From assembly GCA_036244855.1 (NCBI GenBank), contig BQKZ01000672.1, forward strand, positions 100,117 to 132,394: 32,278 nt of DNA, given 5' to 3'. The translations under genes and the position numbers were made by a program. The first letter of the stretch is position 1. Every line of letters begins with the position of its first letter. The stretch comes from Temnopleurus reevesii. Its lineage: Eukaryota; Echinodermata; Echinoidea; Temnopleuroida; Temnopleuridae. The notes beneath the pieces were generated by a model. That model was not told where the DNA came from. It saw only the letters and a list, made by a program, of their open reading frames with translations, and ran no database searches. Below, one piece after another: positions 1 through 10,298 of this stretch.

Positions 1-308
1 GATGATGATGAGGCAGTGGGCGGTGGTGTTAATGGTGATGATGATGGTGAACGTGATGGTGCTGGTGGTGGTGATGGTGATGATGATGGTGATGATAATG
101 ATGTTGATGAGGATGATGATGATGATTAGGAAGATGAGGACGAAGACAAAGACAAGAATGATGACAATAACAAGAAGGAGGAGGATAGTGATGGTGATGG
201 TGAGGATGAGAATAGGGATGATGATGATGATGATGATGATAATGATGGTGATAAAGATGGGGATGTGGGATAGGATGTCAATTGTGATAATGGTGGGGTG
301 ATGGTGAT
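1..308. repeat. GAT/GGT-rich low-complexity tract
   Basis: The tract is dominated by imperfect GATGAT, GGTGAT and GATGGT triplets, with a purine-rich centre around 125-190. It lies upstream of the acceptor of the PDE4 exon at 378, so it is an intronic microsatellite. An open frame crosses it, but the translation is almost only Met, Val and Arg, which is what a triplet repeat gives by chance. I do not call it coding. Confidence 0.9.
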
Positions 309-377
309 ATTTATCGTGATAATTATCTTGATTGTGCTTATTTCTTTAATAATCTCTTACTCCCTCTTTTTCCACAG

Positions 378-560
378 GTGTTGAAAAACCTAGTCCATTG
401 TGCAGACGTGGCAAACCCTAGCAAACCCCTTCAAATCTATTCTCAATGGACGACCATGTTGATGGAGGAATTCTTCAGGCAGGGAGACCTAGAGAAAGAA
501 AAAGGAATAGAAATCAGTCCCATGATGGATAGGGAAAATGCCTCCATCGAGAAGTCTCAG
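378..560 (+). CDS. PDE4: PDE4 catalytic-domain exon (penultimate coding exon)
   Basis: This 183-nt, 61-codon internal exon encodes part of the catalytic domain of cAMP-specific 3',5'-cyclic phosphodiesterase 4, which hydrolyses cAMP to 5'-AMP. It follows a pyrimidine-rich stretch and acceptor CACAG (373-377) and ends at donor CAG|GTATGA, so both ends are phase 0. The motif LVHCAD-ANPSKPL carries the aspartate that is the last metal ligand of the HD-type pocket (D318 in PDE4D2 numbering, from family knowledge). The QW and EEFFRQGD motifs follow. The final codon (558-560) is the invariant purine-selective glutamine (Q369 equivalent). The residue matching I336 of the hydrophobic clamp appears to be Leu. 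Match to animal PDE4 is very strong; other PDE families lack this exact combination. Upstream exons (UCR1/2 and the HD histidines) lie outside the window. Subfamily A-D cannot be assigned, as expected for an invertebrate. Confidence 0.95.
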
Positions 561-1052
561 GTATGATTACCACAATTAAGTGATTCACCTACTGTAAAAG
601 CCAATATTTTATGTAGCTTACATAAAATTTAGTGAATTCACTTTATATCAGACATATTCACGAATGAGCAGGTTGTTAATTTCACGTTTTAAAATACCGT
701 TTTACACACAGGTCTCATGGGCATAATAAGGAGCTCAAATTTGTAGGGATTTCATTCAGCACAAATTTTTAGCTTATACAGTAGTCGTTTTACCCTGTGA
801 AATTAAGGATGGTATTACCTAGCATTACAGTTTTGAAATTGTTATAAAGGAGTAGATTTGAAGGAAAAAATGTACATTGGTGAATGGCAATAATCTAAAA
901 ACCAAACTGACTATGAGCGGGGATGGGAGAACAGATAGGTCTTTAGGTAGGATTCAAATGTTTATTGCGTCTCTGCTCTCCTGATAAAGTGGGGAAGGCT
1001 ATTCCACATTAATTTATAATCAAAGAACATTCTATATTTGTTTGCATTTCAG
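561..1052 (+). other. PDE4: PDE4 intron
   Basis: This 492-bp intron has donor GTATGA and acceptor TTTGCATTTCAG. It is AT-rich, and I see no repeat family or other gene inside it. Confidence 0.85.
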
Positions 1053-2725
1053 GTTGGATTCATAGACTTCATCCTGCACCCGTTATGGGAGACCTGGGCG
1101 GACCTGGTCTACCCTGACGCCCAAGAGATCCTGGACCACCTGGAGGAGAACAGGAACTGGTACCAGAGCCAGATCCGCGAGAGTCCATCCCCCAACCCCA
1201 GCAAGGATGGATCCAACGAGACCAAGACCAACGGGGATGATCTCCATGATCTCACCTTGGAGGATCTGGAAGAAAAGGACGGAGGTTCAGACCTCCAGGA
1301 TCAGCACACGCCCACACATCGCCCCAATCTCCTCCAGCGGAACCCCAAGGTGGAGTCCGATGGGAGCGCCACCAACGTGGAGGCAGTGAACGCTAAGAAC
1401 GCTCGAAGGACGGCAAATGACGGCGAGGTGTTTAAGTTCTCAAAACTCACTATCAAGGATTCGAAACAGACGGATCTATAGTATATGCTCTCCAACCGTC
1501 CTGCTGGAGGGTGTAGAATGCTCTTTGTGATGTCGCTATGTAGCGAGTCGCTCAATAGTCATGTGATGTGATGGGTTGCCTGACGATCAACTGCAATGGT
1601 ATGCAGATGGGTGAAAGAAGAATGATTAAAGACTCAGGAGGCAACACTAGACGTCTTCTTGTAAACTGATGATAAGATCATGCCATCGTGATGAGATTTT
1701 TGACATCTACCAGTCTTGGGAATGGTTGGAAGATGGAACTCTGTATTTAGGCAATGATAGAAGTATGGAAGAGTGGTGATGAAAATAATCACCCATTTCA
1801 AGTACAGATGGTGGAAGGAAATGTGAATATTGGCGACGAGAGAGATTCGGGAGAGCTTTGGCGTAGAAAGTAATCCAGTGGCTGTGATAAGAACATCAAC
1901 GTTAGTGTCACCCAAGTCTCGTCAGCCAGTGGGTGAAAGTAAGTGTATGTGAGCAAGCAAAGCTGCTTTGAAGATAAGAAAACCAAGACATTTGTGGACG
2001 AAATATTGATGCAACAGATCGTAAGGTTGGTAGATTTGGCTGCGGAATTGACAGAGCTATGACAGAAACTCATAGTAAAAGGACTTGAAAAGCAGAATGT
2101 ATATTTCAAAATAAGCATAAAATAGACAAGAAATCTACAAAGTTATACAAGTAGCCAAAGATGTAGTGGCACAAAGGCATCCATAGACAACTATTCTATG
2201 TTGTTTTATACATAAAAGGATATGGTGAGATGTTAGGATTTTGATGTCTCTGGATATCTTCTTGTGAAAGGAGTACAAAGAAAATGTTGGTTAGGCAGTG
2301 AGATTTACAGCAAAATACCAACAGCAAAGTGAAAACAAATTGAGTTTGAAAGCCAGTGTTCTAGAAGCATATGGTTTCCATGGTACAGAGTATTAACCAA
2401 AAATAACGCTAGAGTTGTTATTAAAGTGAAAGTTTTAGTTTCCCCCTGCAACAAGTCTTTAAACTTTTAAAGAGCAAACTGCATATCACACATAACAAGC
2501 CGAGTGAAAGTTAACACTGAAGTAATGACTCATGTACTTTTGAAAGGAGCTTAGATTGTTGGAAGATCTACGTGAGCGTGTCGACAGTTTAGACATATAT
2601 ATTTCATTGTCTACATCATCTTATTGATGTCAATGCTTCATGTATCTTTCTCAGGCTTCTGATGAAGTGAGCAAAATTGCCAAATTTTTGAAAACTCCTT
2701 TCACTATAAAGACAGAAGATAGTAA
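1030..2725 (+). repeat. 1,696-bp duplicated block, copy 1 (PDE4 terminal exon and 3' flank)
   Basis: This block matches 2728-4423 at a constant offset of 1,698 with no indel. I counted eight substitutions by eye: 1178, 1235, 1253, 1983, 2626, 2637, 2643 and 2690. It begins in the intron 23 bp before the exon and ends one base before the T that precedes the N at 2727. Contents are the acceptor, the terminal exon and about 1.24 kb of 3' UTR or flank. See the paired block for interpretation. Confidence 0.95.
1053..1481 (+). CDS. PDE4: PDE4 terminal coding exon, copy 1
   Basis: This is the last coding exon of PDE4: 142 residues plus a TAG stop, beginning in phase 0 directly after the acceptor. 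Residues 1-3 are VGF, where the Phe is the second half of the substrate clamp (F372 equivalent). [19 protein letters not shown] and the NRNWYQSQI helix then close the catalytic domain at about residue 41. The remaining ~100 residues are an acidic, low-complexity tail. The tail starts ESPSPNP, which resembles the SPSP segment carrying the ERK phosphosite of mammalian long PDE4s. DLTLEDLEE resembles the ELTLEEDGE stretch of vertebrate PDE4D. The far tail, ending KQTDL, matches nothing I recognise. The exon is repeated at 2751-3179 with identical protein sequence. The repeat is probably an assembly overlap, so a real transcript would contain it once. Confidence 0.93.
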   Translation, partial: VGFIDFILHPLWETWADLVYPDAQEILDHLEENRNWYQSQIRESPSPNPSKDGSNETKTNGDDLHDLTLEDLEEKDGGSDLQDQHTPTHRPNLLQRNPKVESDGSATNVEAVNAKNARRTANDGEVFKFSKLTIKDSKQTDL

Positions 2726-2726
2726 T

Positions 2727-2727
2727 N
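2727..2727. other. Single-N contig join
   Basis: A lone N separates the end of duplicated block 1 from the very first base of block 2. This is what an undersized scaffold gap between two contigs would look like. A frame reading through the N and the downstream intron is an artefact. Confidence 0.85.
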
Positions 2728-4423
2728 TTCTATATTTGTTTGCATTTCAGGTTGGATTCATAGACTTCATCCTGCACCCGTTATGGGAGACCTGGGCGGA
2801 CCTGGTCTACCCTGACGCCCAAGAGATCCTGGACCACCTGGAGGAGAACAGGAACTGGTACCAGAGCCAGATCCGAGAGAGTCCATCCCCCAACCCCAGC
2901 AAGGATGGATCCAACGAGACCAAGACCAACGGAGATGATCTCCATGATCTGACCTTGGAGGATCTGGAAGAAAAGGACGGAGGTTCAGACCTCCAGGATC
3001 AGCACACGCCCACACATCGCCCCAATCTCCTCCAGCGGAACCCCAAGGTGGAGTCCGATGGGAGCGCCACCAACGTGGAGGCAGTGAACGCTAAGAACGC
3101 TCGAAGGACGGCAAATGACGGCGAGGTGTTTAAGTTCTCAAAACTCACTATCAAGGATTCGAAACAGACGGATCTATAGTATATGCTCTCCAACCGTCCT
3201 GCTGGAGGGTGTAGAATGCTCTTTGTGATGTCGCTATGTAGCGAGTCGCTCAATAGTCATGTGATGTGATGGGTTGCCTGACGATCAACTGCAATGGTAT
3301 GCAGATGGGTGAAAGAAGAATGATTAAAGACTCAGGAGGCAACACTAGACGTCTTCTTGTAAACTGATGATAAGATCATGCCATCGTGATGAGATTTTTG
3401 ACATCTACCAGTCTTGGGAATGGTTGGAAGATGGAACTCTGTATTTAGGCAATGATAGAAGTATGGAAGAGTGGTGATGAAAATAATCACCCATTTCAAG
3501 TACAGATGGTGGAAGGAAATGTGAATATTGGCGACGAGAGAGATTCGGGAGAGCTTTGGCGTAGAAAGTAATCCAGTGGCTGTGATAAGAACATCAACGT
3601 TAGTGTCACCCAAGTCTCGTCAGCCAGTGGGTGAAAGTAAGTGTATGTGAGCAAGCAAAGCTGCTTTGAAGATAAGAAAAACAAGACATTTGTGGACGAA
3701 ATATTGATGCAACAGATCGTAAGGTTGGTAGATTTGGCTGCGGAATTGACAGAGCTATGACAGAAACTCATAGTAAAAGGACTTGAAAAGCAGAATGTAT
3801 ATTTCAAAATAAGCATAAAATAGACAAGAAATCTACAAAGTTATACAAGTAGCCAAAGATGTAGTGGCACAAAGGCATCCATAGACAACTATTCTATGTT
3901 GTTTTATACATAAAAGGATATGGTGAGATGTTAGGATTTTGATGTCTCTGGATATCTTCTTGTGAAAGGAGTACAAAGAAAATGTTGGTTAGGCAGTGAG
4001 ATTTACAGCAAAATACCAACAGCAAAGTGAAAACAAATTGAGTTTGAAAGCCAGTGTTCTAGAAGCATATGGTTTCCATGGTACAGAGTATTAACCAAAA
4101 ATAACGCTAGAGTTGTTATTAAAGTGAAAGTTTTAGTTTCCCCCTGCAACAAGTCTTTAAACTTTTAAAGAGCAAACTGCATATCACACATAACAAGCCG
4201 AGTGAAAGTTAACACTGAAGTAATGACTCATGTACTTTTGAAAGGAGCTTAGATTGTTGGAAGATCTACGTGAGCGTGTCGACAGTTTAGACATATATAT
4301 TTCATTGTCTACATCATCTTATTAATGTCAATGCCTCATGCATCTTTCTCAGGCTTCTGATGAAGTGAGCAAAATTGCCAAATTTTTAAAAACTCCTTTC
4401 ACTATAAAGACAGAAGATAGTAA
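2728..4423 (+). repeat. 1,696-bp duplicated block, copy 2
   Basis: This is the second copy of 1030-2725. It starts exactly after the N, 23 bp upstream of the exon, and then continues without a break into unique sequence at 4424. Copy 1 continues uniquely to the left and copy 2 uniquely to the right, as two overlapping contig ends would. About 0.5% divergence is compatible with two alleles. Confidence 0.93.
2751..3179 (+). CDS. PDE4: PDE4 terminal coding exon, copy 2 (probably the same exon assembled twice)
   Basis: The exon encodes the same 142 residues and TAG stop as 1053-1481. It differs only at three third-codon positions (2876, 2933 and 2951), all synonymous: an Arg, a Gly and a Leu codon. 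It has the same acceptor TTTGCATTTCAG. If the duplication were real, this would be a tandem duplicate of a terminal exon, usable as a mutually exclusive end that makes the same protein. No upstream partner exon (the 183-nt exon) is duplicated with it. The single N at the junction favours an assembly overlap. Catalytic closing helix, SPSP segment and acidic tail are as described for copy 1. Confidence 0.85.
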   Translation, partial: VGFIDFILHPLWETWADLVYPDAQEILDHLEENRNWYQSQIRESPSPNPSKDGSNETKTNGDDLHDLTLEDLEEKDGGSDLQDQHTPTHRPNLLQRNPKVESDGSATNVEAVNAKNARRTANDGEVFKFSKLTIKDSKQTDL

Positions 4424-4427
4424 ATAG

Positions 4428-4574
4428 AAAGTTGCAAATCAATCGCGAATGAGGTGCAAATTGAAATGCATATTTTCAATTGGCATGACAAGACACGCAT
4501 GAAACAGCAATTGTTTACTAGTGCGTATTGTTCAACTGCAACTTGCTATTGATTGGGAATTTTTAGCAACACCC
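4428..4574 (-). mobile_element. MITE-like element, GGGTGTTG family, minus orientation
   Basis: Read on the minus strand it starts GGGTGTTGCTAAAA and continues with GCAAGTTGCAGTTGA, CTGTTTCATGCG, TTGAAAAT, CAATTTGCA and CGCGATTGATTTGCAA. The same order of blocks is found at 29260-29441 on the plus strand. The distal terminal repeat (towards 4428) is degraded: it stops near GTTGCAAATC without the GGGTGTTG end. No coding capacity. The superfamily is not identified. Confidence 0.65.
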
Positions 4575-5291
4575 ACTTAGACTTACTAATACTCCAAATT
4601 TGGGTAATATTAAAGAATTTTTTACCTTCTTTAATTCATTGATAAATATATCTGAACAAAGAAATAAACATTTTCAGGTAATACAGTCAATTTTATAAAT
4701 ATGCCTAAAGATAGAAATACACATTTTCATGGGATTTTCTTTATTAGAGAACTAGAAATCTAAGAATCTTGAAGATTTATTGACACATGACACCTGTCAA
4801 AAACGGAGTCAAAGATATGGGAATATTCAAAATTATTTTTGATTGAGAAGAGTATGAATGCTCATTGATAACAGACGGGTTTCAAACAAAAAATATTGTC
4901 CACCTCTCTCTACAAGGTAATTTTGAGCCGAGCTGGACAAGTATGGCAACATCAGTACATGCAGTTTTGTATTTCCTTTATGCTCATGTTGCTAATTTAT
5001 AATAATTCTACATAGGAGGAACATTTGAGGTATTGTGATGCATTTTAATTTGAAAGAATGTCCTTAGCTGCAGGTTGTGTTGGTTTAGGGTGTGTTACGT
5101 GTTAATTGTTGCCAATTTAAGACACGACAAGTAGAAGAAAAGAAAGATATTCTATGCCTTCAGTGTGTTGATGCTAACATGATTTTACTTGTGCATCTAA
5201 AATGTATCTTTTGTCATTCAAATGTGCTATCATATATATATATTTGTATAAATATACATTGTATATTCACCCCATCATTTTTATGGGGATC

Positions 5292-5297
5292 AATAAA
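5292..5297 (+). terminator. Candidate polyadenylation signal for PDE4
   Basis: AATAAA is followed about 30 bp downstream by a GT-rich stretch (GAGTGTTGTATTGAGG), the usual pairing of poly(A) signal and downstream element. Other AATAAA hexamers nearby (4663 and 5594) are alternatives. No transcript evidence is available. Confidence 0.35.
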
Positions 5298-5300
5298 AGT

Positions 5301-6164
5301 TTTATGAAGGATATTTTTTAAATGCGAGTGTTGTATTGAGGCTGAACTTCATAAAAGTACCCAGAATCTGCTAAGAATCTGGATGGCATTTGTTCTATTT
5401 TGATATTCAGGTACTCAGTAGAAAGTATGATAGCTGCTAGCTGCTAAAGTTATTTGTCTATGTGCTGCCACTCATATCTTATGCCGATTTACTTTTTTCT
5501 ATTCTACTATAACTTGTACTTGAATATGTACCTTTTTAAAGATTAAGAAATGTGCATGCTTGGCCTTATGAAAATGATTTTATTAAATTGACAAATAAAG
5601 GTTCATGTTGATTATTCTACCATTATGCCCATTTTCCTATTTTTATTTGCTCATGCACGACACTCATTTATTTGTCACATGAATCGTTTTAAACATGCAT
5701 TTCTTTGTAATTTTGAGCATGCAGTACAAATTTACTAAATTTGTGTTTCCTGTTGTGTCGAGAGCCAGATATTACCTTTAATTTACGAAGGAATATCCTA
5801 CACAGTGCCAAACAACCCCTTCCTGTGAATCTATTAAAATATGATTGATGCCTGGTGTCGTTTCAGTGTACTTTATTTTGATTTTATATAAGTTATACAG
5901 GTAAGTTGTAATTATGATGCAGCTCACAGCATTCTGTTTTTTGCTCTTATTTTTGCATCGTCTGCGAAGGAAGTGTCCCAGAGTGGGGTCTGAAAATTTT
6001 TTGTAACTGGAGTTCATTTTTTCCCGCTTGCTTAATCTGCTAATGACATTTTTGTCTTACACTGCAAATTTATCAAAGTTCTCATACAGCGATGCCAACA
6101 ATTCTGGAATTGAGACTTACCACAGAATTAAGTGACTTAGCATGTGGTTATCGTTTGCCATGTT
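5301..6164. other. Intergenic, nothing recognised
   Basis: AT-rich sequence. I see no exon, repeat family or RNA gene apart from a second AATAAA at 5594. Confidence 0.6.
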
Positions 6165-6360
6165 CAGGGACTAAAATTTATGGGGAGTAAGAGCGATTGC
6201 TCTCCTAAAGCTCCCCTTAAATGATTTTGGTGATATATAGAGCCCCTTGTAACCCAAATCTACTACATGAAGACCCAATTTAGCTCCACTAAAACTCTCC
6301 TTGAGAGCCCCTAGGAGAGCTTTTTATAGCTCCCCTGCAAAATCTTAAATCTAGTCCCTG
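6165..6360. mobile_element. MITE with CAGGGACTA terminal inverted repeats
   Basis: The left end is CAGGGACTAAAATTTA. The right end, read on the other strand, is CAGGGACTAGATTTAAGATT. Internal AGCTCCCC and GGGGAGCT segments also pair. CATGT lies on both flanks, offset by one base (CATGTt on the left, CATGTc on the right), a possible remnant of a target duplication. CAGGG ends are common in hAT-type elements, so a hAT-derived MITE is plausible. It is 196 bp and has no coding capacity. Confidence 0.65.
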
Positions 6361-6821
6361 CATGTCTTTCCTCACTTTTGTTCATCTGTTGCATTATTTA
6401 TATCGTAATTGTTATCAAAGTTCAGAACAGTTGGCATCTCTGCATATTCTAGTCGGCATGTTACCACTACAGAAACAATTAAAATACGCATCTGACTTTT
6501 CTCCAATGATGATGATGATGAATTTAGATTTAAAGGCATTTCTCATTCAAAGCTAAATATTTACGCCAATTTTTGTTTAATTTGATTACTTGCTATGTAT
6601 AATCTCTGGAATGTCAATGAGAGTTCAGAATCTTGTAAAAAGGATTTTTTTTTTTAAGTAGAATACAAGTATATGATTCAAGGATTTGTATTTATTTTTA
6701 TGTTATGATTCAAATGGTATTTAACACCTCGAAATTGCTTGCATTTTAATTTTCATGTCCTTTTGTTTGATTGTCCCTGTGTTATTTTCTTGAACTTCTA
6801 TCTTACTCTACACATTTTCCA

Positions 6822-6890
6822 GTTGCGCCTTGAGCATTTTCGTGAAAAGTGGATTTGGCGCCATATAAATCATATATATTATTATTATTC
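6822..6890 (+). mobile_element. Retroposon 3' tail with (ATT)n
   Basis: The segment reads GCGCCTTGAGCATTTTCG, then GGATTTGGCGCCATATAAAT, then a short (ATT)n run. The order CTTTGAGCA - GGCGCTATATAAAT - (ATT)n is a familiar 3' end of SINEs and their partner LINEs in fish and marine invertebrates. Only the tail is recognisable. Confidence 0.5.
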
Positions 6891-9450
6891 CTACACTATG
6901 AGGTTTTGAAATAATTTTTTTTGTGCTTTCATCGTTGCACAATGTTCGATTTCTTAATAATATTGTACCAAGTTTGAGTTTCTTTATGCATTCTGCTATA
7001 AATATTGCACATTGCAAGCAAGACAAATGCACAAAACTATCTTGAGCAATAATGCCAAATTGAAATGTGTTTTTTCATAAAGTACATAGACAACAAAAGA
7101 GTTTTATCTGCTGTATAAAGGAAAAAATCTCTGTATCGTTTGCATTTATTTTAATTTTTATATCGTATTTCTTCTAATTATCTACAAAGAGCACAATTAA
7201 GAAGTGCATATTAGTGTGTCAATACTAATGTGTATTAAGTTACATACTATATAAAGGATAGATATTTGGATTATTTTTCTGTTTGTGTCTCTTGTACAAG
7301 TGTCATTGTCGCTCAAAATGTGAGTAGAAGATCAGCACAACCAGTTGATTTATCGTATGCAGTACTAGAAATTGTAGTTATTGCATGCTGGATTGTATCA
7401 GAATTATTTTCCTCTGAAGAGTTGTTTTGATTAACTGTGTGTGAAATCGTTTACAGGAATACCACAGAATTTTCAATTGTTACAAATTTAAGGTTAATTT
7501 CCGAAGAAGGGATTACAATGTATTACTCAGTGAGATAGGGCAGTGATGTTTTGAGGGAATTTTTTTTTCTGGTATTGTGATTGGTTATACCTTGAGGCCC
7601 AAGTAACTAAGGATACAATATCAGTTTTTGTATCCATTTAGAAACAAAAACTATATTGTATTCTGAAGATTTGATGGAACTAAAGCATAATAAAAAATGA
7701 TTTTGCATCTGTAATTCCAATTATTTATATATTTCCTTAATATTAGAGCTGTTATTTGTAAGCATACAACAATCATTTTTATTTATCAATTTGACAGGTT
7801 TTTACATACTTTAGGTCAAAGTTAAATTACAGCAAATTTCCTTTGATCTTTATCTTAGCCTTGTATATGAGGTGGATGTTTAGGATGAAATTATTTCTTG
7901 TCGTTTCTTGTTAATATTTCAGTGCTATTTTACATTTCAGAAAAATCTCCTGGAAGAATAAACAAGCAGAACTTTATGGCTTCAAACACCGAACAGAAAC
8001 TGTGAATATTGATGAGGAAAATAATGTTTGTTTCTGTCTTGGCTGTGGTTCTCTTGAAGATTTTTTCCTAAAACTTTCTCTTGGGATATGTATATCAGAG
8101 ATGTATGTACATATTGATTTCTGAAGGTCTTTTGTTCTTAAGTTGCATCAAGATCGTAAGTGGCTAAGATAATGAGAAAATAGTTTTATGAGAACCAGTT
8201 GGGTTATATCACTTATGTGTGTGATTGTAGAATTATAAATTGATTATTTACCAGTTATAATAGATCATATATTTTCTTTCATGCAACACTACCCTTTGGT
8301 TAATTTCACTTAGTAAATACACAGACAATATTTGTCCAAAACCATGTTATTGAACTATAGAACAGTTCAAACAATAATTAACTTCTGTTAGTTGTAGTTC
8401 AAGTTTAAAGTGTTATCAACCATGAATTAAATTAATATGCAATGTATTGGGCATAAGATTGTGAAAGAATATAGACTACACTGTAATTTCATACATCTGG
8501 AGACCCATATTGCTGCCATCAGCATTATGAAATTGGTCTATAGATGATTACAAAAGATTTTTTCAACATATTGTTGGTTATATATCCTCAGCCCCAAAAT
8601 AAAATGTAAGAAAGAGAATATTGAAGTTAAAATAGAATGTAGGATTTTACAATATTGAAGCTTTGTTTTTTTGTATAAGATGCTACATTGTAAGTATGTT
8701 TTTCATTCTTGTCTTTTCCTCAAGGAAATATGGGCAGTTCCAAACGCTTTAATCTTATATTTCACTGGTTTAGAAATTGCTATGTTCTATCTAAACTAAA
8801 CAGCCTTGCAATTTTCTGTTCCAGTGAAACTTTTACTGTTAGTAGAACTTCTTTAGAATTTCATATTAACTTTTTTGAGTATGTTTTTGATATACATCAT
8901 TTTCTTAATTAGCGTTGACCATGTGTATTATTTTGCCATCTGTTAGTCTATTTTTATGAAGGTACATAGTTCTTACCACATAATTAGAGCATGCAATTTT
9001 TCATGCATTTTTATAGCATTTATGAGAGGGAGTTTACAAACAAATTTTATCAACATTATGCACATCCTGTACACAAAGGTCGTTCTAAACAACATGAAAG
9101 CCTGCATTAGGATTGTCCAAGGCTTGCCAAACATAGCACCAAATAATATATGCAAACTGGATTCTAAGTATTGTAGTTCAATTGTTCATATTAGATTTAA
9201 ATTTGAAAACTCTTAACTTTTTAATGGATTGTAGGATTTTGGTCAATCTTTCACCAATTATTCATCTAATTTTTCTCCATACTCTGTCAGCACAATATTC
9301 CAGATATAGCCTCCCCTGTTAGGAATACCAGGCAGGTACCTACATTTTTTGGGCAAGAAACATGCCAAAATTAAAAAAAACTAGAAATTAAAACTGGCTA
9401 ATTGAATATTGAAGACAATTAGGACAACAAAATTGCCCTCCAATGCCACT
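6891..9450. other. Intergenic, nothing recognised
   Basis: About 2.5 kb of AT-rich sequence with homopolymer runs. No exon with plausible splice sites and conserved protein, and no terminal-repeat element, could be seen by eye. Confidence 0.55.
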
Positions 9451-10050
9451 TCTCTCTGAAGAATTTTTTTTTCATTTTTGAATAAAATTCTTTTTTTGAA
9501 TAGATATCATGAGGAAATTTAGAATTTGAAAAGATAACCACTTGAATGACTTATCAAGCTGTATTTTACCTGCTGATCTACGATTGTCTTTTCTATGATT
9601 GTCATTTTTTTTTTAAATTCAGTATAAAGTAACAAAAGTAAGTTCAGGTTGGGCTTTGTCTCTCTGAAGAATTTTGTTTTCATTTTTGAATAGATATCAT
9701 GAGAAAATTTAGAATTTGAAGAGATAAACCAAATAACACTTGAATGACTTTTCAAGCTGTATTGTACATGCTTTTCTAAGATTGTCTTTTCTATGATTGT
9801 CATTTTTTTTTAATTCAGTATAAAGTAACAAAAGTAAGTTCAGGTTGGGCTTTTTCTCTCTGAAGAATTTTTTTTTTCATTTTTGAATAGATATCATGAG
9901 GAAATTTAGAATTTGAAGAGATAAACCAAATAACACTTGAATGACTTTTCAAGCTGTATTTTACCTGCTTATCTACGACAGTCTTTTCTATGATTGTCAT
10001 TTTTTTTAATTCAGTATAAAGTAACAAAAGTAAGTTCAGGTTGGGCTATT
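9451..10050. repeat. Three-unit tandem repeat, unit about 196-208 bp
   Basis: The units start at TCTCTCTGAAGAATT at 9451, 9659 and 9855. Each contains TTTTTGAATAGATATCATGA, AGCTGTATT, TCTTTTCTATGATTGTCATT and AGTAACAAAAGTAAGTTCAG. The first unit has a small internal duplication of the TTTTTGAATA segment and lacks the AAACCAAATAACA part. Minus-strand frames across the array repeat with it and look like chance translation. Confidence 0.9.
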
Positions 10051-10175
10051 TCTAGAGGGTTGATCGGTTGAGGGCATCCAAGCAAGATTTTTGTCTGATT
10101 CAAGGGTAAACTTAAAGAATCCAGTCTCGTATTGTTCCTCTGTTTATATCCCATCTACGTTCCAATGCCCACCCC

Positions 10176-10298
10176 TCTGTCTCTCTCTCTCCCTCCCTTC
10201 CCCCCTCCCTCTCTCTCTCTCTCTCTCTCCCCCCCCCCCCCCCCCCCCCCCCCCCTCCCCCCCCCCCCCCCCCCCCCCCCCCCCTCTCTCTCTCTCTT
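10176..10298. repeat. CT/C microsatellite
   Basis: (CT)n blocks flank runs of 20-30 C broken by single T. The length of the C runs is likely unreliable in any assembly. The proline- and serine-rich frames over it are artefacts. Confidence 0.95.

Larger units (their letters stand above)
3180..5300 (+). other. PDE4: Probable PDE4 3' untranslated region or flank
   Basis: No coding exon follows the TAG at 3179. Bases 3180-4423 are shared with the block after copy 1, and unique AT-rich sequence follows. A MITE-like element sits at 4428-4574. AATAAA hexamers occur at 4663, 5292 and 5594; I favour the one at 5292. The extent is inferred only. Confidence 0.45.

Noticed and set aside
2..301. Open frame of 99 codons at the start of the window
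   Set aside because: It is a translation of a GAT/GGT microsatellite and is made mostly of Met and Val.
1301..2118. Minus-strand frames of 84-106 codons in the PDE4 block, repeated at 2999-3816
   Set aside because: They overlap the PDE4 exon and its UTR, resemble no protein family, and repeat only because the block repeats.
2640..3179. A 179-codon frame reading through the N into the PDE4 exon
   Set aside because: It crosses an assembly join and the intron acceptor. Only the part from 2751 is exon.
9519..10027. Repetitive minus-strand frames
   Set aside because: They follow the tandem repeat units and contain polyT-derived Lys runs. No domain.
9451..10050. CRISPR-like array
   Set aside because: There are no spacers. 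The whole unit repeats, and the genome is eukaryotic.
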